A stretch of 64,000 nucleotides of DNA from Halichondria panicea (GCF_963675165.1 NC_087391.1:3894646-3958645), one strand, 5' to 3'; shown: positions 1 through 12,132, counted from the first letter of the stretch. The notes: generated from the letters alone by a model not told the origin. Numbers and translations: made by a program.

Positions 1-24
1 GAAAATAAAGTAATAATAATAATA

Positions 25-61
<37 letters not shown>

Positions 62-72
62 TTATAAAATAA
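1..72. repeat. AAT-type microsatellite
   Basis: A run of (AAT/AATA)n units fills the first bases of the window, upstream of the first recognisable exon. No gene is seen in it; it lies in an intron of the transporter gene that follows. Confidence 0.8.
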
Positions 73-142
73 ATAAAATAAGAAAATGTCGTCGACCTTT
101 ACAAACCACCATCTAGTTACATGCTTTTTTCCATCTTTGCAG

Positions 143-2937
143 CTTCACACCTGGATAAAGCTGTTGGGAATAGGGCTAGCAGTAGGTATGTGTATGTTCC
201 CAATAATTATCCTTGTCACCGTTACCTCCCACATTGTAGGCGGGGCTATAGAGTTGACTGTGACCGGTCAGAAGGGTGATGCTCCCTCCAACAACCACAC
301 CTCTCACTCCAACTCAACTGACTCTGGAATCAACTTACATGTGATGGGCTATGTTGCTCTCTTTGGTAACACCTTTTGTATGGTGCGTTACTTTACTGTC
401 TTATGGTAACCTATTAATTTTAGCATTATGAATAAAGTATTACTAGTATATAATAATACTCTGATGCCCAAATTTATATTTATCGCAGAGAATAGTACCT
501 GCAAATAGGTAGTTTTGCTGTGCATTGATACCTTGAGTGACGTAAAGTGGGCCCTACATAGTTTTGGGGAACTTATTGGGTAATTGCACAAATCTGTTTC
601 ACAAAACATTACAGTTGTCGTTGTTTGCTCTTTAGTCCTATATAATGAAATGATAACTCGTTTGTTATTTACAGGCTATTTATGTTCTCTTGCAAAAAAA
701 GTTCATCTTCAACAAACTAAATTGTGAGTTCATGACACTTTTCTCCACGTAATCTGTAAATGCACAGGAACTCTGGTTAACCAGAATTATAAAAAGCTTA
801 ATTTCAAGTTTAATGTCGTCACTTTTAGCAAGAGTCCACAATAAAAAAGGGAGAGTATCGAACAAAGCATTACTTTGCCTCACATGTATTTGGAAGGTAA
901 CGTGACTTCCTGCTTGGTAACTGACCAATCCGAGCGCCTGGAGCCGCCACCACTTGCCTCGAGGCAGCAATAATGTTATTGCATATTGATCACGCGTTTC
1001 AGACAGGAAGTCATGTTACTTTCTGAATACATCTGATGCACAGGTGCATTGTTTGATACTCGCTCTCTTTTTAGTTACTGTTGCTTTGCAAAGGTCAACT
1101 GACACCAGACCCTACTCTATCAACACACAGGTCGATGGCGAGATTATCCTGTGTCAGTGACCGCGTACTCATACGTATTTGGTGCTATGTTCATGGGACT
1201 AGCCGCCACCATCTACCTCCCAGCCATGGGTCAGACCGACCACTTTATATTGCCAAGCAATGTGAGTTAGTAAAATCTTCTGATGTCAATGTTCAATCAG
1301 CAGTCATGCATGTATAGTTACGTCTTATTTACAAAAAGTCTAAACTTCAATACATTTTCATAGCCCTATGGTAAGGTATTTTTATTAAATAACTGTTTAT
1401 GTCTGCCTTCACATCACCCTTAGACTGACTAAGTATCTCGACTGATAGAAGGAGTGTTTATAAGATAGTGCTGATTCTCTTTCCCTTCTCAGGCTTGGTA
1501 TGCCCTGGTGTATGCAGTGTTTATCACATCGGCTCTTTGTTACCTCCTCATCACCTGGTCCAACATGCACCTCTCTGCTACCATAGTCACTGCCTTCTGG
1601 CCATTCCAGGTACCTACGTACCTGTATGTATTTTGTGTGGATGCATTCACTGATAAATTCTTCGCAAAAATCTATTTTGGCCCTACATCTTTCTGGGAAT
1701 CAGGTTTACTAGAGTGGTCCATCTACTTGTATTGGTTCTCTTTACCACAAGCTTATAATTATTTAGTGGTCTATAGTAACGTACAATATTTACTTTTACT
1801 TTATTCAGGTACTTGTGGCTGTGTTGGCGTCGTACTTCATTACTGGAGATGTTCTAGCTCCATTGGTAAGAACAGCAACACATTTTTTTACTGCCTGTGT
1901 TCGCGTGGTTACCGTAGTGCTAGAAGCATAAAATGTTGCTGTCTTGGGCCAATTTTAAGGCTACGAAAAGGTTATGCGATTTTGCAATTATTTCCTCGAT
2001 TAAACACCACAATTTCAATGGGGATTGCAGGCCTCGAATAAAAATATTTGTGCCATACAAATTAATTTATGCGACATGGTGGCCGCTTGTATCACGCATT
2101 AATCTCTAGCTACTATGATGTACTGTATTATAGCCGTAATACAAGCTATTATATAATAGAACTATTATGCGATTTATTAAGAGTCAGTCTTTGTGCCGTA
2201 AACAATACAATCTTCCCTCCAGCAATACTTGGGTGTTGTCATGTTAATTGTCGCACTGTTCCTGGTGTTGGTGTCCAATCACATGGACGAACGGTTGGCT
2301 GAAGGAAAATCTGTAATTCGATTGAAAGCCTGTTTCGTAGAGCGCAGGAGACAAGAGTCGATATCCTCCGAGAGAGAGAAAGAAGTAGGTGGAGTATACA
2401 ATGAGCACACTTCCCTCATTAAGAACGGACATACTGGAAGCAAGGTGAGTCTCGTTTGTATAATTGCATGAGAGCTTCAGTTAAAATTATAGCGAAGAGG
2501 CCACATACTTTGATTATGATCTCTATCTCAAAGGAAACACTTTTAGGACATCTTAACTACAGTATAGCCGGTAATTTTCGGGGGGGGGGGCAAAACATTC
2601 GTGGTTGACCAATATTTATAATCACTTCGCTTGCACTGCAGGTAAAGGTAGTCATCGTCACTTTATTCGTGGTCAGAGCTTCAACCACAAAAACCACGTA
2701 TATTTTCCCCCCAAGAAATTACCAGCCGTACGGTGTACTAATCTAGTAGTCTTAGCATGTACACACAAACAGCTAGTTTTCATGCATGTAAAGGTGAGTA
2801 ACATATTCTGTGCAATGCCCCCTCCCTTCCTCACCCTGCCCCCCGCCCCCATTGCATATGTAAAATGATGTTACTAAAAAATTCCCATGCAGAATCACGA
2901 TGAGAAGAGAAAAATGCTGAATGCTAGAGTGAACTGA
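143..2937 (+). CDS. EamA/DMT-type multi-pass transporter, 3' part
   Basis: Seven exons join in phase: 143-382, 675-723, 1131-1261, 1493-1609, 1809-1865, 2223-2444 and 2893-2937 (TGA). All introns are GT-AG. The protein reads as alternating hydrophobic helices (IGLAVGMCMFPIIILVTV, then GYVALFGNTFCMAIYVLLQKKF, TAYSYVFGAMFMGLAATIYL, WYALVYAVFITSALCYLLIT, VLVAVLASYFITGDVLAPL, QYLGVVMLIVALFLVLVSNH) and a charged cytoplasmic tail. The order helix, charged loop, PVSVTAYSYVFGA, and the final GDVLAPLQYLGVVMLIVALFLV pair are typical of the EamA half of drug/metabolite transporters, including plant WAT1-like proteins. Between the first two helices an extracellular loop has several N-glycosylation sequons (NNHTSHSNSTDS). 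The 5' exons lie outside the window, so the start is missing. The substrate cannot be told. Identification of the fold is fairly firm; subfamily is inference. Confidence 0.75.
2560..2736. mobile_element. Possible MITE with imperfect terminal inverted repeats
   Basis: The left end (GCCGGTAATTTTCGGGGGG, near 2567) and the right end (CCCCCCAAGAAATTACCAGC, near 2708-2727) are imperfect inverted complements. It sits in the last intron of the transporter. Similar ends occur near 10.28, 12.24 and 62.56 kb, suggesting one small family. The edges are approximate. Confidence 0.4.
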
Positions 2938-3111
2938 TTACTGATGACTTGTGTGACTCTTAATAGTTATAATTTTGAATGAAACCACTCCAGTATCACC
3001 ATTTTTTTACATTGCACATTGTCATACATAGAAACTAGGACACACATAAATAGAATATATATTATATAGAGGTTAGGGTATTGCTATATATAAGTGTTCA
3101 GCTCTCTATAG

Positions 3112-6100
3112 CTAAAACACTCTGATGGTGTCGTCTCTAGCAGGACCAGTGCCAATCCACTGAACTGTGATGGAGAGGAAAGAATATAAAACAAGATGCT
3201 CATAGAGCATTCACCCCGTGCGTTGAGCTTCATTGCACAGCAGCAAAACAAACACGATAACTTTTACTGTAATGACCTTTATAATTATGGGGATGATCGT
3301 GAATCTATAAAGCATCGATTAGAAAACAGTGTGTTTTTATCGCCTTCACTACAAGTTTCAACTATAAAATAGCCTATTATTTTTCAACCACTGTCTCATT
3401 AGCAGTTAAAGCAGTCCATGAAAGTGTCTAGTTCGCTCAAACAGCTCCTTTTTGTGTCCACACACACCAATCACCCTACCTACCTACCCCTGCTGCGCAC
3501 ACACAGGGTAAATAATTATAGAGACTGCAGCTGTGCATGACATGCAGGTGTATCGGTGGGTAGGGTAGCTGATTCAAATAAAAGCAAGAGTGCCTACTAG
3601 GAAACTGCACGTAGAGCTAAGGAGAATAAATTCTCATAAGTTTAAAACAAAAGGGTGCAATGTACCAGCAGTCCAGAACGTATAATATCAACGCCTAAAA
3701 TGTTTACTCGGCTAATTAGAGATGTCACTGAACTGACAAGAGTACACAATGGATTCTTTTTGTGGAGCCTAACATGCATGTATGCCTAACATGCATGTAT
3801 GCCTAACATGCATGTATGCCTAACATGTATGCCTAACATGCATGTATAACACTGCAGGCAGTGCAATTTACTTACCTTTCATTCCTGTCAGCTCGCTAAG
3901 TCTGCTCACATAGGCCCTAGCATTGGGGGGTAGCTTCTCCAGTGACTTCATGTGAGCTAAGCTGGTCTTCCAGCCTGGCATCGAGACGTACTCCACCTCC
4001 ACCTTCTCTAATAGAGCCTGTGTGGCTGTGTGTGTGGGTGGAGGGGGTGGAAGACTGTGAGGGTGTGCATGGGATGGGAAAGACGATAAAAATTATTTAA
4101 TCAAGATACATCACAACTGTACACGAAGATTCAGTGAGCCTATCTATAACTTGCTGATTATGCTGACCTGGCATTGAGTCCAGAACCTTGCCATCCAGCT
4201 TATAGCACACACCAATTTTTATCTCATCAAAGGTGTCCAAAATATCCATTTTGGTCAGACAAATGCTGTACAGAACAAAAAATAAACAATGCCTACACAA
4301 TTCCTCACATTCACATGCACACAAACCTATCGAATCCGTTGATCATGGCACTGTACTTTGCCACGACAACATCGAACCAGCCACACCTCCTGGGACGTCC
4401 AGTGGTCACCCCGTACTCATGACCAATCTCACGAATTTTCTCACCCAGTTCCTACACAAGAAGCAAGAATGGTCTGCATAATATTGAGTAAAACGTATCG
4501 CAGTCATAATCCGTTACCGTATGTCAGGTTTCAAATGGATAGTTATATCATTTGCGAATCTGTGCAAGCACTATCGTTTTTAATTACTGCAGGACTTGCT
4601 CACTTGCGATCTATGCGAAAACTCGCAATTCTCAATCAAAACCTGATATACGAGAACAAGAATTCACTGCACTCATAGAACAGTTACAGAAACAATTGAT
4701 TTAACACTGAAGCGCACTGTATATATACTCACATTGTTGAGCTCAGTAGGGAAAGCCCCCGCCCCCACTCTAGTGGTGTAGGCCTTGAAAACTCCATACA
4801 CTGTGTTCACGTTTCTAGGGGGAATCCCCAGTCCAGTGCACACGCACCCCGCAGTGCAGTTGGACGAGGTCACATACGGATAAGTTCCTGCAAGAGGAAA
4901 AAGCACATGCACTGGCTCATTAATTTAAAGGTTCCTGAAGTGACAACGAATTTAACAGACCATTAAAGACTATAATTGTATATCGGATTTCAAATGCACT
5001 ATTAATCGAATGCGAATGACACAGCACAAGCCTGGGACAATTGCGATTTATGCGAAAACCAGCAATTTGCAATCGTAAGAACCTCACATTCGAAACCTGA
5101 TATACATAATTATGGTACAGTGTTAGGGGATATTCAGTTAAGAGACATATCGAGGCCACTTGCAATTTAGATGAGTTTAACTGTTCAACTGTTCATCTAT
5201 ATAAGTATGTGTACACAATAGTCCGTACCAAAGTCAATGTCCAGCATTGCAGCATTAGCTCCCTCCACGACAATCTTCTTGTTCTCCTTTATCGCCTTGT
5301 TCATAAAGAGCACTGTATCGGTGACCATTGGTTTGAGTCTCTCCCTGTACTCCTGTAGCTTTTTGACCTCTGAGTCCTCATCCTGTACCATCTGGGGGAA
5401 TCTGGAAAATGGGGGGAGGAGGAGTAGGCTCAAGTTTGAATAAATAATGCAGTCTCGATCGCATCTCATTCAAAACTAACCTGCACATTAGGTGACCAAA
5501 AACATATTATATTCTACTGAGATGCTAGCTAGACTGCACGCACAATGCTACTCACTGACCTCTTAGCTAGTGCATTCATGGGTGGTGATAAAACAGGGAA
5601 TGAGAAATGAGGAAATAAGAAATGAGGAAATGAGGAAATAAGAAATAGGAAATGAAGAAATGAGAACGAGAAATGAGAAACAAGCTGTTAGGCAGAGCAT
5701 ATCTATGGTCAGAGCAAGTCTGAAGACGAAGCTAACATCTACTGAGCTACAGGTACCTCCTGGTGACAAGTCTCCTGGTGCTCTGCCACCATACAGAACT
5801 TATGTTCCTCTGGTACACGGTGTGACACTCTCTACCTCTATCTACTTGTGTGCCATGTACGACTGGCATGGTTCAGACATCAGATCTACCTACATAACGG
5901 TACTTACATGTACTGTCCTACAGTCCCACAGTCTCAAACAATTTACCTATGCATGGCTATACTGGCAATACATTCACCGATTTCACAATCCGGTGGGCAA
6001 GTGATAGTCAATGGACTGGACTCAATGTCAACATCTACATGTAAGTAACAGCAAAGAAACTTCCAAAACTGTTTGTCAAACCAAGCAAATTCTAATCTGC

Positions 6101-8579
6101 CAGTCCTGTCGTAAAGCTGCAGGAAGTAATGACATTAGTACACTGTACTGGTATCGTATCCAATCTCGCTACAGGGTGAAGAAAGCAATTCCCATTACCA
6201 TTCTCACAAGCAATGCCTAGTGAAAGCTGATGCTACCTTTAATGAAGACAGCCTGCTGTGCCTGGTAAAATTTAATTCTTACAATGTGTCTGACAACCTG
6301 TACTGTGTGGAGGTGCCACTATATATATTTGATAACTAAATACTTAGTCACCTACTAGCTTCTTGGCTGATATCAGTCATTACTTTTGTGCATCTATATA
6401 ATAATTATTATTATCAATGTCATAATTATTTTGATGAAAATTAATGCCATGGTGATGATCGTAACCATAAATTATTCTTATTCTATTTCTTATTTCCTCA
6501 TTTCCTCATTTCCTCATTTCTCATTCCCTGTTTTATCACCCCCTGCATTCATATCAATGGCCAAGCTTTACATGTGACTTAAACTCTATTTACACAAAAA
6601 CCATGATGCTGCTTTTAATCTGGGTTTAAATCTGGGTTTAGTTTGACACAGACACAGAGTTTTAGCCTAGTACAGTACATGTGTAACTCAAATGCACATG
6701 TAGTTTCCCAGGGAATGCTCCTAGTCTCATACCCGGATATTACTCCAATCATGGATATTGATTGTAGTTAGCAGAACTGAAACACATGGAAAGTAATTAG
6801 TTATATATATATATATATATATACCTGCGTTTGTACTCATCGAACATAGTGTGCACTCTGTGGACAAAAGAAACAATAACACGTGAGCACCTGTGGGTAT
6901 CGTTATTATTTACAAAATACACTCATTGCTAGCTGTACAAGGTGAGCTATTAATAACTTTAACAGCTGGTACAAGGTACTGTAGTTACAAGGGAACGCAT
7001 ACAGTAGTGAGAACACAGCATACACAGTGAAATTCTATTTGACAATGCAATTTGCCAATGGAACTAACTTGTCTCTGAGTGTGTCATCGTCAAGGAAGAG
7101 GTCGCAAATCCTTAGACCAATGCGAGAGCTTTTGGCTGAGTAGGTGGGTCCAATACCCTTTTTGGTGGTGCCAATGCTGGACTGGCGCTTGGCCTTCTCA
7201 GCCTCTATCAGTCCATCCACTTCTTGATGGACATCTAGCACTATGGGGGCCGGAGATCAATGGAGGGGGATAAATTACTTTTGGTACACCACACATACTG
7301 TAACATAATTATAGCCCCCAAAGAGCTTAATGGGAACATTCAAGGGGGAAGTCTAGGTCCAAGAATCACCTCCAACAGTAGTACTAAATACTTCAGGGAA
7401 TGTACTTCGCAGATGTTTTTTTTTTTACTAACTACTAGAGTAGATATTCACTCTACAACCCAAATTTGAACCTATTCCGCCACACAAACAACCACTGACC
7501 TATGTGTGCTCGTGATGAGACCACCAGCCTGTCTTGCCAGCCACTGAGTCCCTTTGCTTCGTTCTTTTCTATCTCCTCGAACAGCCCAGGCAGGTGCACC
7601 ACCATGCCGTTACCTGGGTAACAGGGATAATTCATACTACGTAACCACACATTGAAATTCAAAAGAACAGCTAGCTGGATTGTGTGCTTACATTAGCATA
7701 TAATAGTGCTTTAATGCTCACCTATTACTGACTTGCAGTTAGCATTGATGATCCCACTGTGATAAAAGTAGTAAAACCAGTTCACAACAATAATTATTCA
7801 AATACAACAATGCACATGTACGAGTACTAGACAATGTGGTAGTCCACACCCCGACCTGTACACTATGTGCAGGCTGGATCAGTAATCTAAAACTGTTATT
7901 CATTCTGGGAAACTATACAATGTTCAGCTGGGGGAGGAAAAATGAATATTATATTAGCGGTCGTTACTATAATTACAAATGAACACTATTTGCATAGTGG
8001 CTACACCACCACCAGGATTCCAGGATTTGGTTTGCATTCTATTAAAAGTGCCACAACACACGAGACAACAAAAAAGACTACAGGTATATCCAATGCAAAA
8101 TATGATGGACAGGATGTTCAGTGGTTACCTTGGAAGTAAGTGGAAGTCATAGCTTTGTGACCCGATCTTCACCGTGTGACCAGCATTATTTCCACCCTGT
8201 AATTCATTTTTGCAACTAATTAATTGTTACATGTAGAATGGGGAACATTTGCACAGCGAAAGAAGACCATAATAATTATTTATAGTCAATCTGACTCATT
8301 GTCAACTTTTTTCGTACATCGGAATCGGGTTCATTTAAGTTTTTATGACTACTAGCTTCGCATAAGTGTACTATAGATTAAATATCTCAGCTACATGTAT
8401 TTTACTGCAAGATGCAAGATGCTTAGGGTTAGGGTGCCAAGAGATTACCAATTCCATACCTGACACCTTGCAACAATGTCTGCCTGCTGAGCCAGAATGT
8501 CCACAAGCTTGCCCTTGCCTTCATCTCCCCACTGACCTCCCAGCACCACAGTGACACCGCTACTCAGACTAGTAGCCAT
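3112..8579 (-). CDS. ADSS: Adenylosuccinate synthetase
   Basis: Catalyses IMP + aspartate + GTP to adenylosuccinate, the first committed step to AMP, in the cytosol. Twelve exons join in phase with GT-AG introns: 8579-8460, 8196-8129, 7756-7722, 7613-7500, 7240-7069, 6857-6825, 5401-5229, 4887-4733, 4451-4327, 4265-4168, 4025-3876 and 3164-3112 (TAG), giving 431 residues, the usual length. Visible signatures in order: [14 protein letters not shown] (GTP loop, about residues 14-27), [47 protein letters not shown] (IMP site), [65 protein letters not shown] and the C-terminal [10 protein letters not shown]. The start is the first ATG before the GTP loop. Introns hold a 964-bp transposon and two small MITEs. 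The family's GG[VA]CTGLG appears here as GCVCTGLG. It looks functional. Confidence 0.96.
3767..3847. repeat. 17-bp tandem repeat
   Basis: About five copies of CCTAACATGCATGTATG, one shortened, lie in the last ADSS intron just downstream of the 3876-4025 exon. The unit contains the palindrome ACATGCATGT. There are no spacers, so this is not a CRISPR array. Confidence 0.85.
4516..4653. mobile_element. Small MITE (TATCAGGTTTCAAAT family), copy 1
   Basis: The ends CGTATGTCAGGTTTCAAATG and (inverted) ATCAAAACCTGATATACG are complementary with few mismatches. The middle carries TTGCGAATC and GCGATCTATGCGAAAA, also present in the copies at 4979-5106, 17043-17217 and 35880-36017. It lies inside an ADSS intron. 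Confidence 0.6.
4979..5106. mobile_element. Small MITE (TATCAGGTTTCAAAT family), copy 2
   Basis: Ends GTATATCGGATTTCAAATG and (inverted) CATTCGAAACCTGATATAC. It lies in the next ADSS intron from copy 1 and shares its internal GCGATTTATGCGAAAA block. It is noncoding, with ends and core resembling the 17.0 kb copy. Confidence 0.6.
5580..6543. mobile_element. 964-bp non-autonomous DNA transposon with 9-bp target duplication
   Basis: Terminal inverted repeats begin GGGTGGTGATAAAACAGGG on the left and GGGGGTGATAAAACAGGG on the inverted right end, continuing into shared GAGAAATGAGGAAAT purine-rich blocks for about 90 bp. The element is bracketed by the direct repeat TGCATTCAT at 5571-5579 and 6544-6552. 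It occupies the 5402-6824 intron of ADSS. The interior contains only short open frames with no recognisable transposase. The 8-9 bp duplication fits hAT-type or foldback elements. Confidence 0.85.
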
Positions 8580-8662
8580 AGCCGAAAACTTCACTCAGTG
8601 CAGTAGCAGAGAAAGCCTCAGAGAACTAGAAAAAGCGTCTCTAATAAATTATAGGTATAATT

Positions 8663-8716
8663 TAGTTGGGCGGAGTCCAACCAACCCTATGCAGTTGGTT
8701 GGACTCCGCTCAACTA
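8663..8716. mobile_element. 54-bp foldback hairpin with 9-bp target duplication
   Basis: Two 23-bp arms (starting TAGTTGGGCGGAGTCC) with a single mismatch enclose an 8-bp loop. Direct repeats GGTATAATT flank it exactly at 8654-8662 and 8717-8725. It sits about 85 bp upstream of the ADSS start codon, in the probable promoter or 5' UTR. It is much smaller than ordinary MITEs. Confidence 0.85.
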
Positions 8717-9542
8717 GGTATAATTAATGACCCAAGATTTCCTGTTTCCCTGATACATCCTGCTATACAGGACGTTTGACAAAAAAGGAGTGGCAGGCTT
8801 CTCAATAATTGCACATGTTGAAACTGAAATGAGTTTAGGCATATACTATACTATCTATGATTTAGGTTGCAATGGACAAGTTGAAGATATGCCCCAACTG
8901 GTAGGTGCACCGGTGTTTCATTTTCTGCTGATTGTGATAAATAATACAGCCGCCAAGCAATTCCCTCAGCAAACTTCGATGTTCATGAGAGCACCTGTAA
9001 GCATCGCATCACCTTCTGCCTTGAGTGTAGCACAGCAGTACGCAACAGTGAGCTGGCTAAGCACAGAGAGGAACTCCACCAGCCGAGACCCTGTCAGAGT
9101 GTTCCTACACAACTGACGGATGAGCACAAGGTTAGTCGGGCTAGGATCAGGAGTAGGTATCCAGGCTAGCAACTTACATGTATTTAGCAAGTTTGTCAAC
9201 CTCATAAATCATGTAAATACACCCAGAATCTTTAAGTGTTGGTTATTTCTACATGATTGTGGTAAGCAGGCCGGTGTACGTGTGTTGAGAGGTGGTTATA
9301 GATCTAGTACATGTATTCCCCCATGAACCAGTGTGCCTGTATCTCCCTCCCCCCACCACTATTTTTGAGATTCGTCCACACTTTTTATTATTATATCTTT
9401 GGAACACATGTCTCCTTGCTATCAGACTTTGTTAATAACAATACTCTATCTGTGTGAAGAGAAGGGCATACATATACATTGTGCAAACTTGATCAATCAA
9501 GAACTAGACTAACAACTTGAAAAATAGAAGGAGGAACCATGA

Positions 9543-9904
9543 CACAAACTAGACTGGAAACCACTCCCCTTCTCTCAGGAGAAAGGGACTGGCAAGCTGC
9601 CGTGTTGAGAGTTGTCCCAGTGCGTGAAGAATGTCACGCTGCCACGAGAATGTAAACGTCACAAATAGTCATGTGCCACCGCCCACACGCTAACTATTAC
9701 TGAACAATTTATTATCGGCCTCGAGTATAAAGTACATCACTGGCGGTCTGTTATCGAGGCTGAAATAATATCACACACGCATTACACATTAATTTTTGTG
9801 GTTTGTTCTAATTGCATTCCAACGGGACAACTCTCAACACGGCAACTTGCCAGTCCTTCCCAGAGCCCAGAGCGAAGGGAGTGGTTTCCAGTCTAGACAC
9901 AAAC
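9543..9904. repeat. Imperfect inverted repeat with open reading frame in both arms
   Basis: The left arm (9543-9621) and right arm (9823-9904) are inverted copies with scattered differences and about 200 bp between. Read outward-in, both arms encode the same peptide pattern (RLETTPxxxG, DWQxAVLRVVP): on + at 9540-9653 and on - within 10005-9808. No protein family is recognised. It could be an inverted duplication of an exon or the termini of a transposon. Confidence 0.6.
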
Positions 9905-10279
9905 AAGTATTGTTCTGTTGCAATGAGCAACAGATAATCGTGGCGTTTCGGCACGGTCTCTGATTGTATTTCTAAGCCTTTCTTCTCGAAGCACCCCGCC
10001 GACATGGACCAGCTTCTTATGTTGAATCCTTATACTGAATAATCAGCATCATAATTATATTCTGATTAACGGATCATCAGTATGATCCTCGAGGAGCCTC
10101 TAAGCATTCTTGCTACAGCTTTGTTGGACATATTTAATTTTTTTTTATTGCTTGCTGCTTTTTATTTAATATTCCACCACAGTTCTATATACAGTTAGTG
10201 AACTGTGATGGAATATTACCAAGCCCTGTCACATTCTTAGCTAGCATGTACTTGACTTATTACGTAACTTACTACCTTA

Positions 10280-10451
10280 TACCGTATAGCGGGTATATTT
10301 CACAAGGGTGTAAACTTTCGCGGAATAGCAGCCTTTTTGCAGCATGCATGCGATATTAAATTCGTGGGTATAAAATTAATGTTCGTAATACATGCTTGAT
10401 CAGTGAAAATCGCCAATATTTATATACCTTCAAAATATACCCGCTACGGTA
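10280..10451. mobile_element. MITE with TACCGTATAGCGGGTATAT ends
   Basis: Left end TACCGTATAGCGGGTATAT and inverted right end TACCGTAGCGGGTATAT are near-perfect complements; the middle is AT-rich and noncoding. It lies just upstream of the PARP gene's first ATG (10493), so it may carry promoter sequence. Relatives: 12237-12440 and 62555-62697. Confidence 0.75.
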
Positions 10452-10492
10452 CTATACATGTATAATAACAGAATATTTGTGCTGAGGAAATT

Positions 10493-12132
10493 ATGTTTTG
10501 CGAGTACTGTGGTCTGGAGAAGAGGAGGAGAGAGCTACAAGGTCATATGCATTCTTGTGATAGCAGAACCGAGGTCTGTCAGCTGTGCTTTAGTAAAGTG
10601 AGACTACGTGATATGGAGGTGAGTTCTTGCTTGCATGCATTGGGCCATGTATACTACGTATGTTCATGCTGTGGTCTTGGCATACATGTGTATACAGGAA
10701 CATCAAACCATGAATTGTGAACGTATACGCACTGAACGTCAATGCACTCCGGAAAATTCCCCATCCTTCTACGCTTTGACTAGCCAAATTACTCAAACTG
10801 GGAATGAGAGACAGCAGCTTACAGGGAGTGAATGGGTAGACTCGCTACTTCCTCAGAATATGTCCTATATACAAACCAGTGCAGGTATATTATAAGAGAC
10901 TCTTTCAATTACAATTTTTGGAAAGGGCATACAGTAAACTATATACACACAGTATTTGTCCCCCTATAGGAGCTGCATTTTGCACATATGAGGATGACAT
11001 TGAACTGGCTCGCAGACTACAAGAGCAAGAAAACAGTAGGGGCAAAACTTTTAATTTGGACTACACTCTGGCGAAACAACTTCAGCAGGGAGAGACCCCG
11101 CATGCACACACTGCCTACAACGAAAGTGAACTTTTGCAGACGCTTCGGGCTGAAGAAAAAAAGCACAGAATTTGTGACTCTGATTTACAGCTAGCTCGCA
11201 AACTACAAGAAGAAGAAAATCTCAGAAACAAGATAAGTGAACCACGTCCAAGTACTGATGGTGACATAGCAATGGCTCTGAAACTACAGGAGGAAGAGGA
11301 CAAAATATCTAAACAGGAAGATGGCTCATCCTCAAAGCCACGTCCAACCATTGATAGTTACGTGCACCAAGTGGAACTGGCAACATCTGTATCAGTCCCT
11401 AATACTAGTAATGATATGGGAGACAGATATTTGGCAGAACAGCTCCAACTTCAACAGGCACAGCAACTAACTACTGACAATCAAACGAATACAAAAGTGG
11501 ATGATCCCATACAAAAACCTCCTGATTGGCAAAAGCAAAGCGACTCACGTACAACAGAAGTGTTTTCTGTAGCCCAAGGAAGTACTGAATGGACAAGAGT
11601 GGAGCAGAAGTTTAAAGCCACTTTAGCATATCAGATTGTGTCAATCTCTAGGATTCAGAATACATGGCTGTGGGAAAACTACTGCTTTCATCGAAAAAAG
11701 CTTCACCAGAAAAATAATGGGACTGTGAATGAAATAGAATTATTTCATGGTACTCGTCTTAATGATCCTAAATTGATCTACGAAGGAGAGCACGGTTTCG
11801 ATATGCGTTACAGCAATACAGGAATGTGGGGAATGGCCAACTACTTTGCTGTCAATGCTAGCTATTCGAATCGATATGCCTTTCGCACTCCGGATAACTG
11901 TAAAGAAATCTTTCTGGTCAAAGTGCTCACTGGGGAGAGCTACAGATGTGCTCCTAATAAAAGCCTTCGTAAGCCACCCGAGAAACCATTGGTGACTGGA
12001 TCTGCTGGAGGGAATGTGCTTTTCCCGAAGATGGATTATGATACTGTGACTGGTGACACGAATGGATCTCAAGTGTTCATGACTTATGACACTTACAAAG
12101 CTTATCCTGCTTATTTAATCAAGTACCGGTAA
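10493..12132 (+). CDS. TRAF-type zinc finger / MIU-like repeats / PARP catalytic domain protein
   Basis: Exons 10493-10618, 10698-10884 and 10970-12132 join in phase to 491 residues. Residues 1-50 hold two C2HC fingers (CEYC..HMHSC and CQLC..HQTMNC) like those of TRAFD1. Residues 110-270 carry repeated DxxLAxxLQxEE motifs (ELARRLQEQE, TLAKQLQQGE, LQLARKLQEEE, IAMALKLQEEE, YLAEQLQLQQ) resembling MIU/UIM ubiquitin-binding helices. Residues 300-491 are a PARP catalytic domain: H364 (FHGTR), Y396 (NYFA) and V473 where PARP1 has its catalytic glutamate, so the H-Y-hydrophobic triad predicts mono-ADP-ribosylation. The end, YDTYKAYPAYLIKY, is typical of PARP14/15-like enzymes. Inferred role: reading ubiquitin and attaching ADP-ribose, perhaps in innate immunity. 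Further 5' exons are possible because the open frame extends slightly upstream of the ATG. A decayed copy of the catalytic exon lies at 21.4 kb. Confidence 0.9.

Noticed and set aside
2605-2868. Plus-strand open frame between the last two transporter exons
   Set aside because: It covers a MITE-like inverted repeat; skipping it joins exons 2223-2444 and 2893-2937 in phase to a sensible C-terminus.
3767-3847. Regular short repeats that could suggest a CRISPR-like array
   Set aside because: The 17-bp units are directly adjacent with no spacers, inside an intron of a eukaryotic gene.
11115-11351. Minus-strand serine-rich open frames opposite the PARP gene
   Set aside because: They are the complement of the repeated LAxxLQEEE-coding region; composition reflects the sense-strand glutamates.
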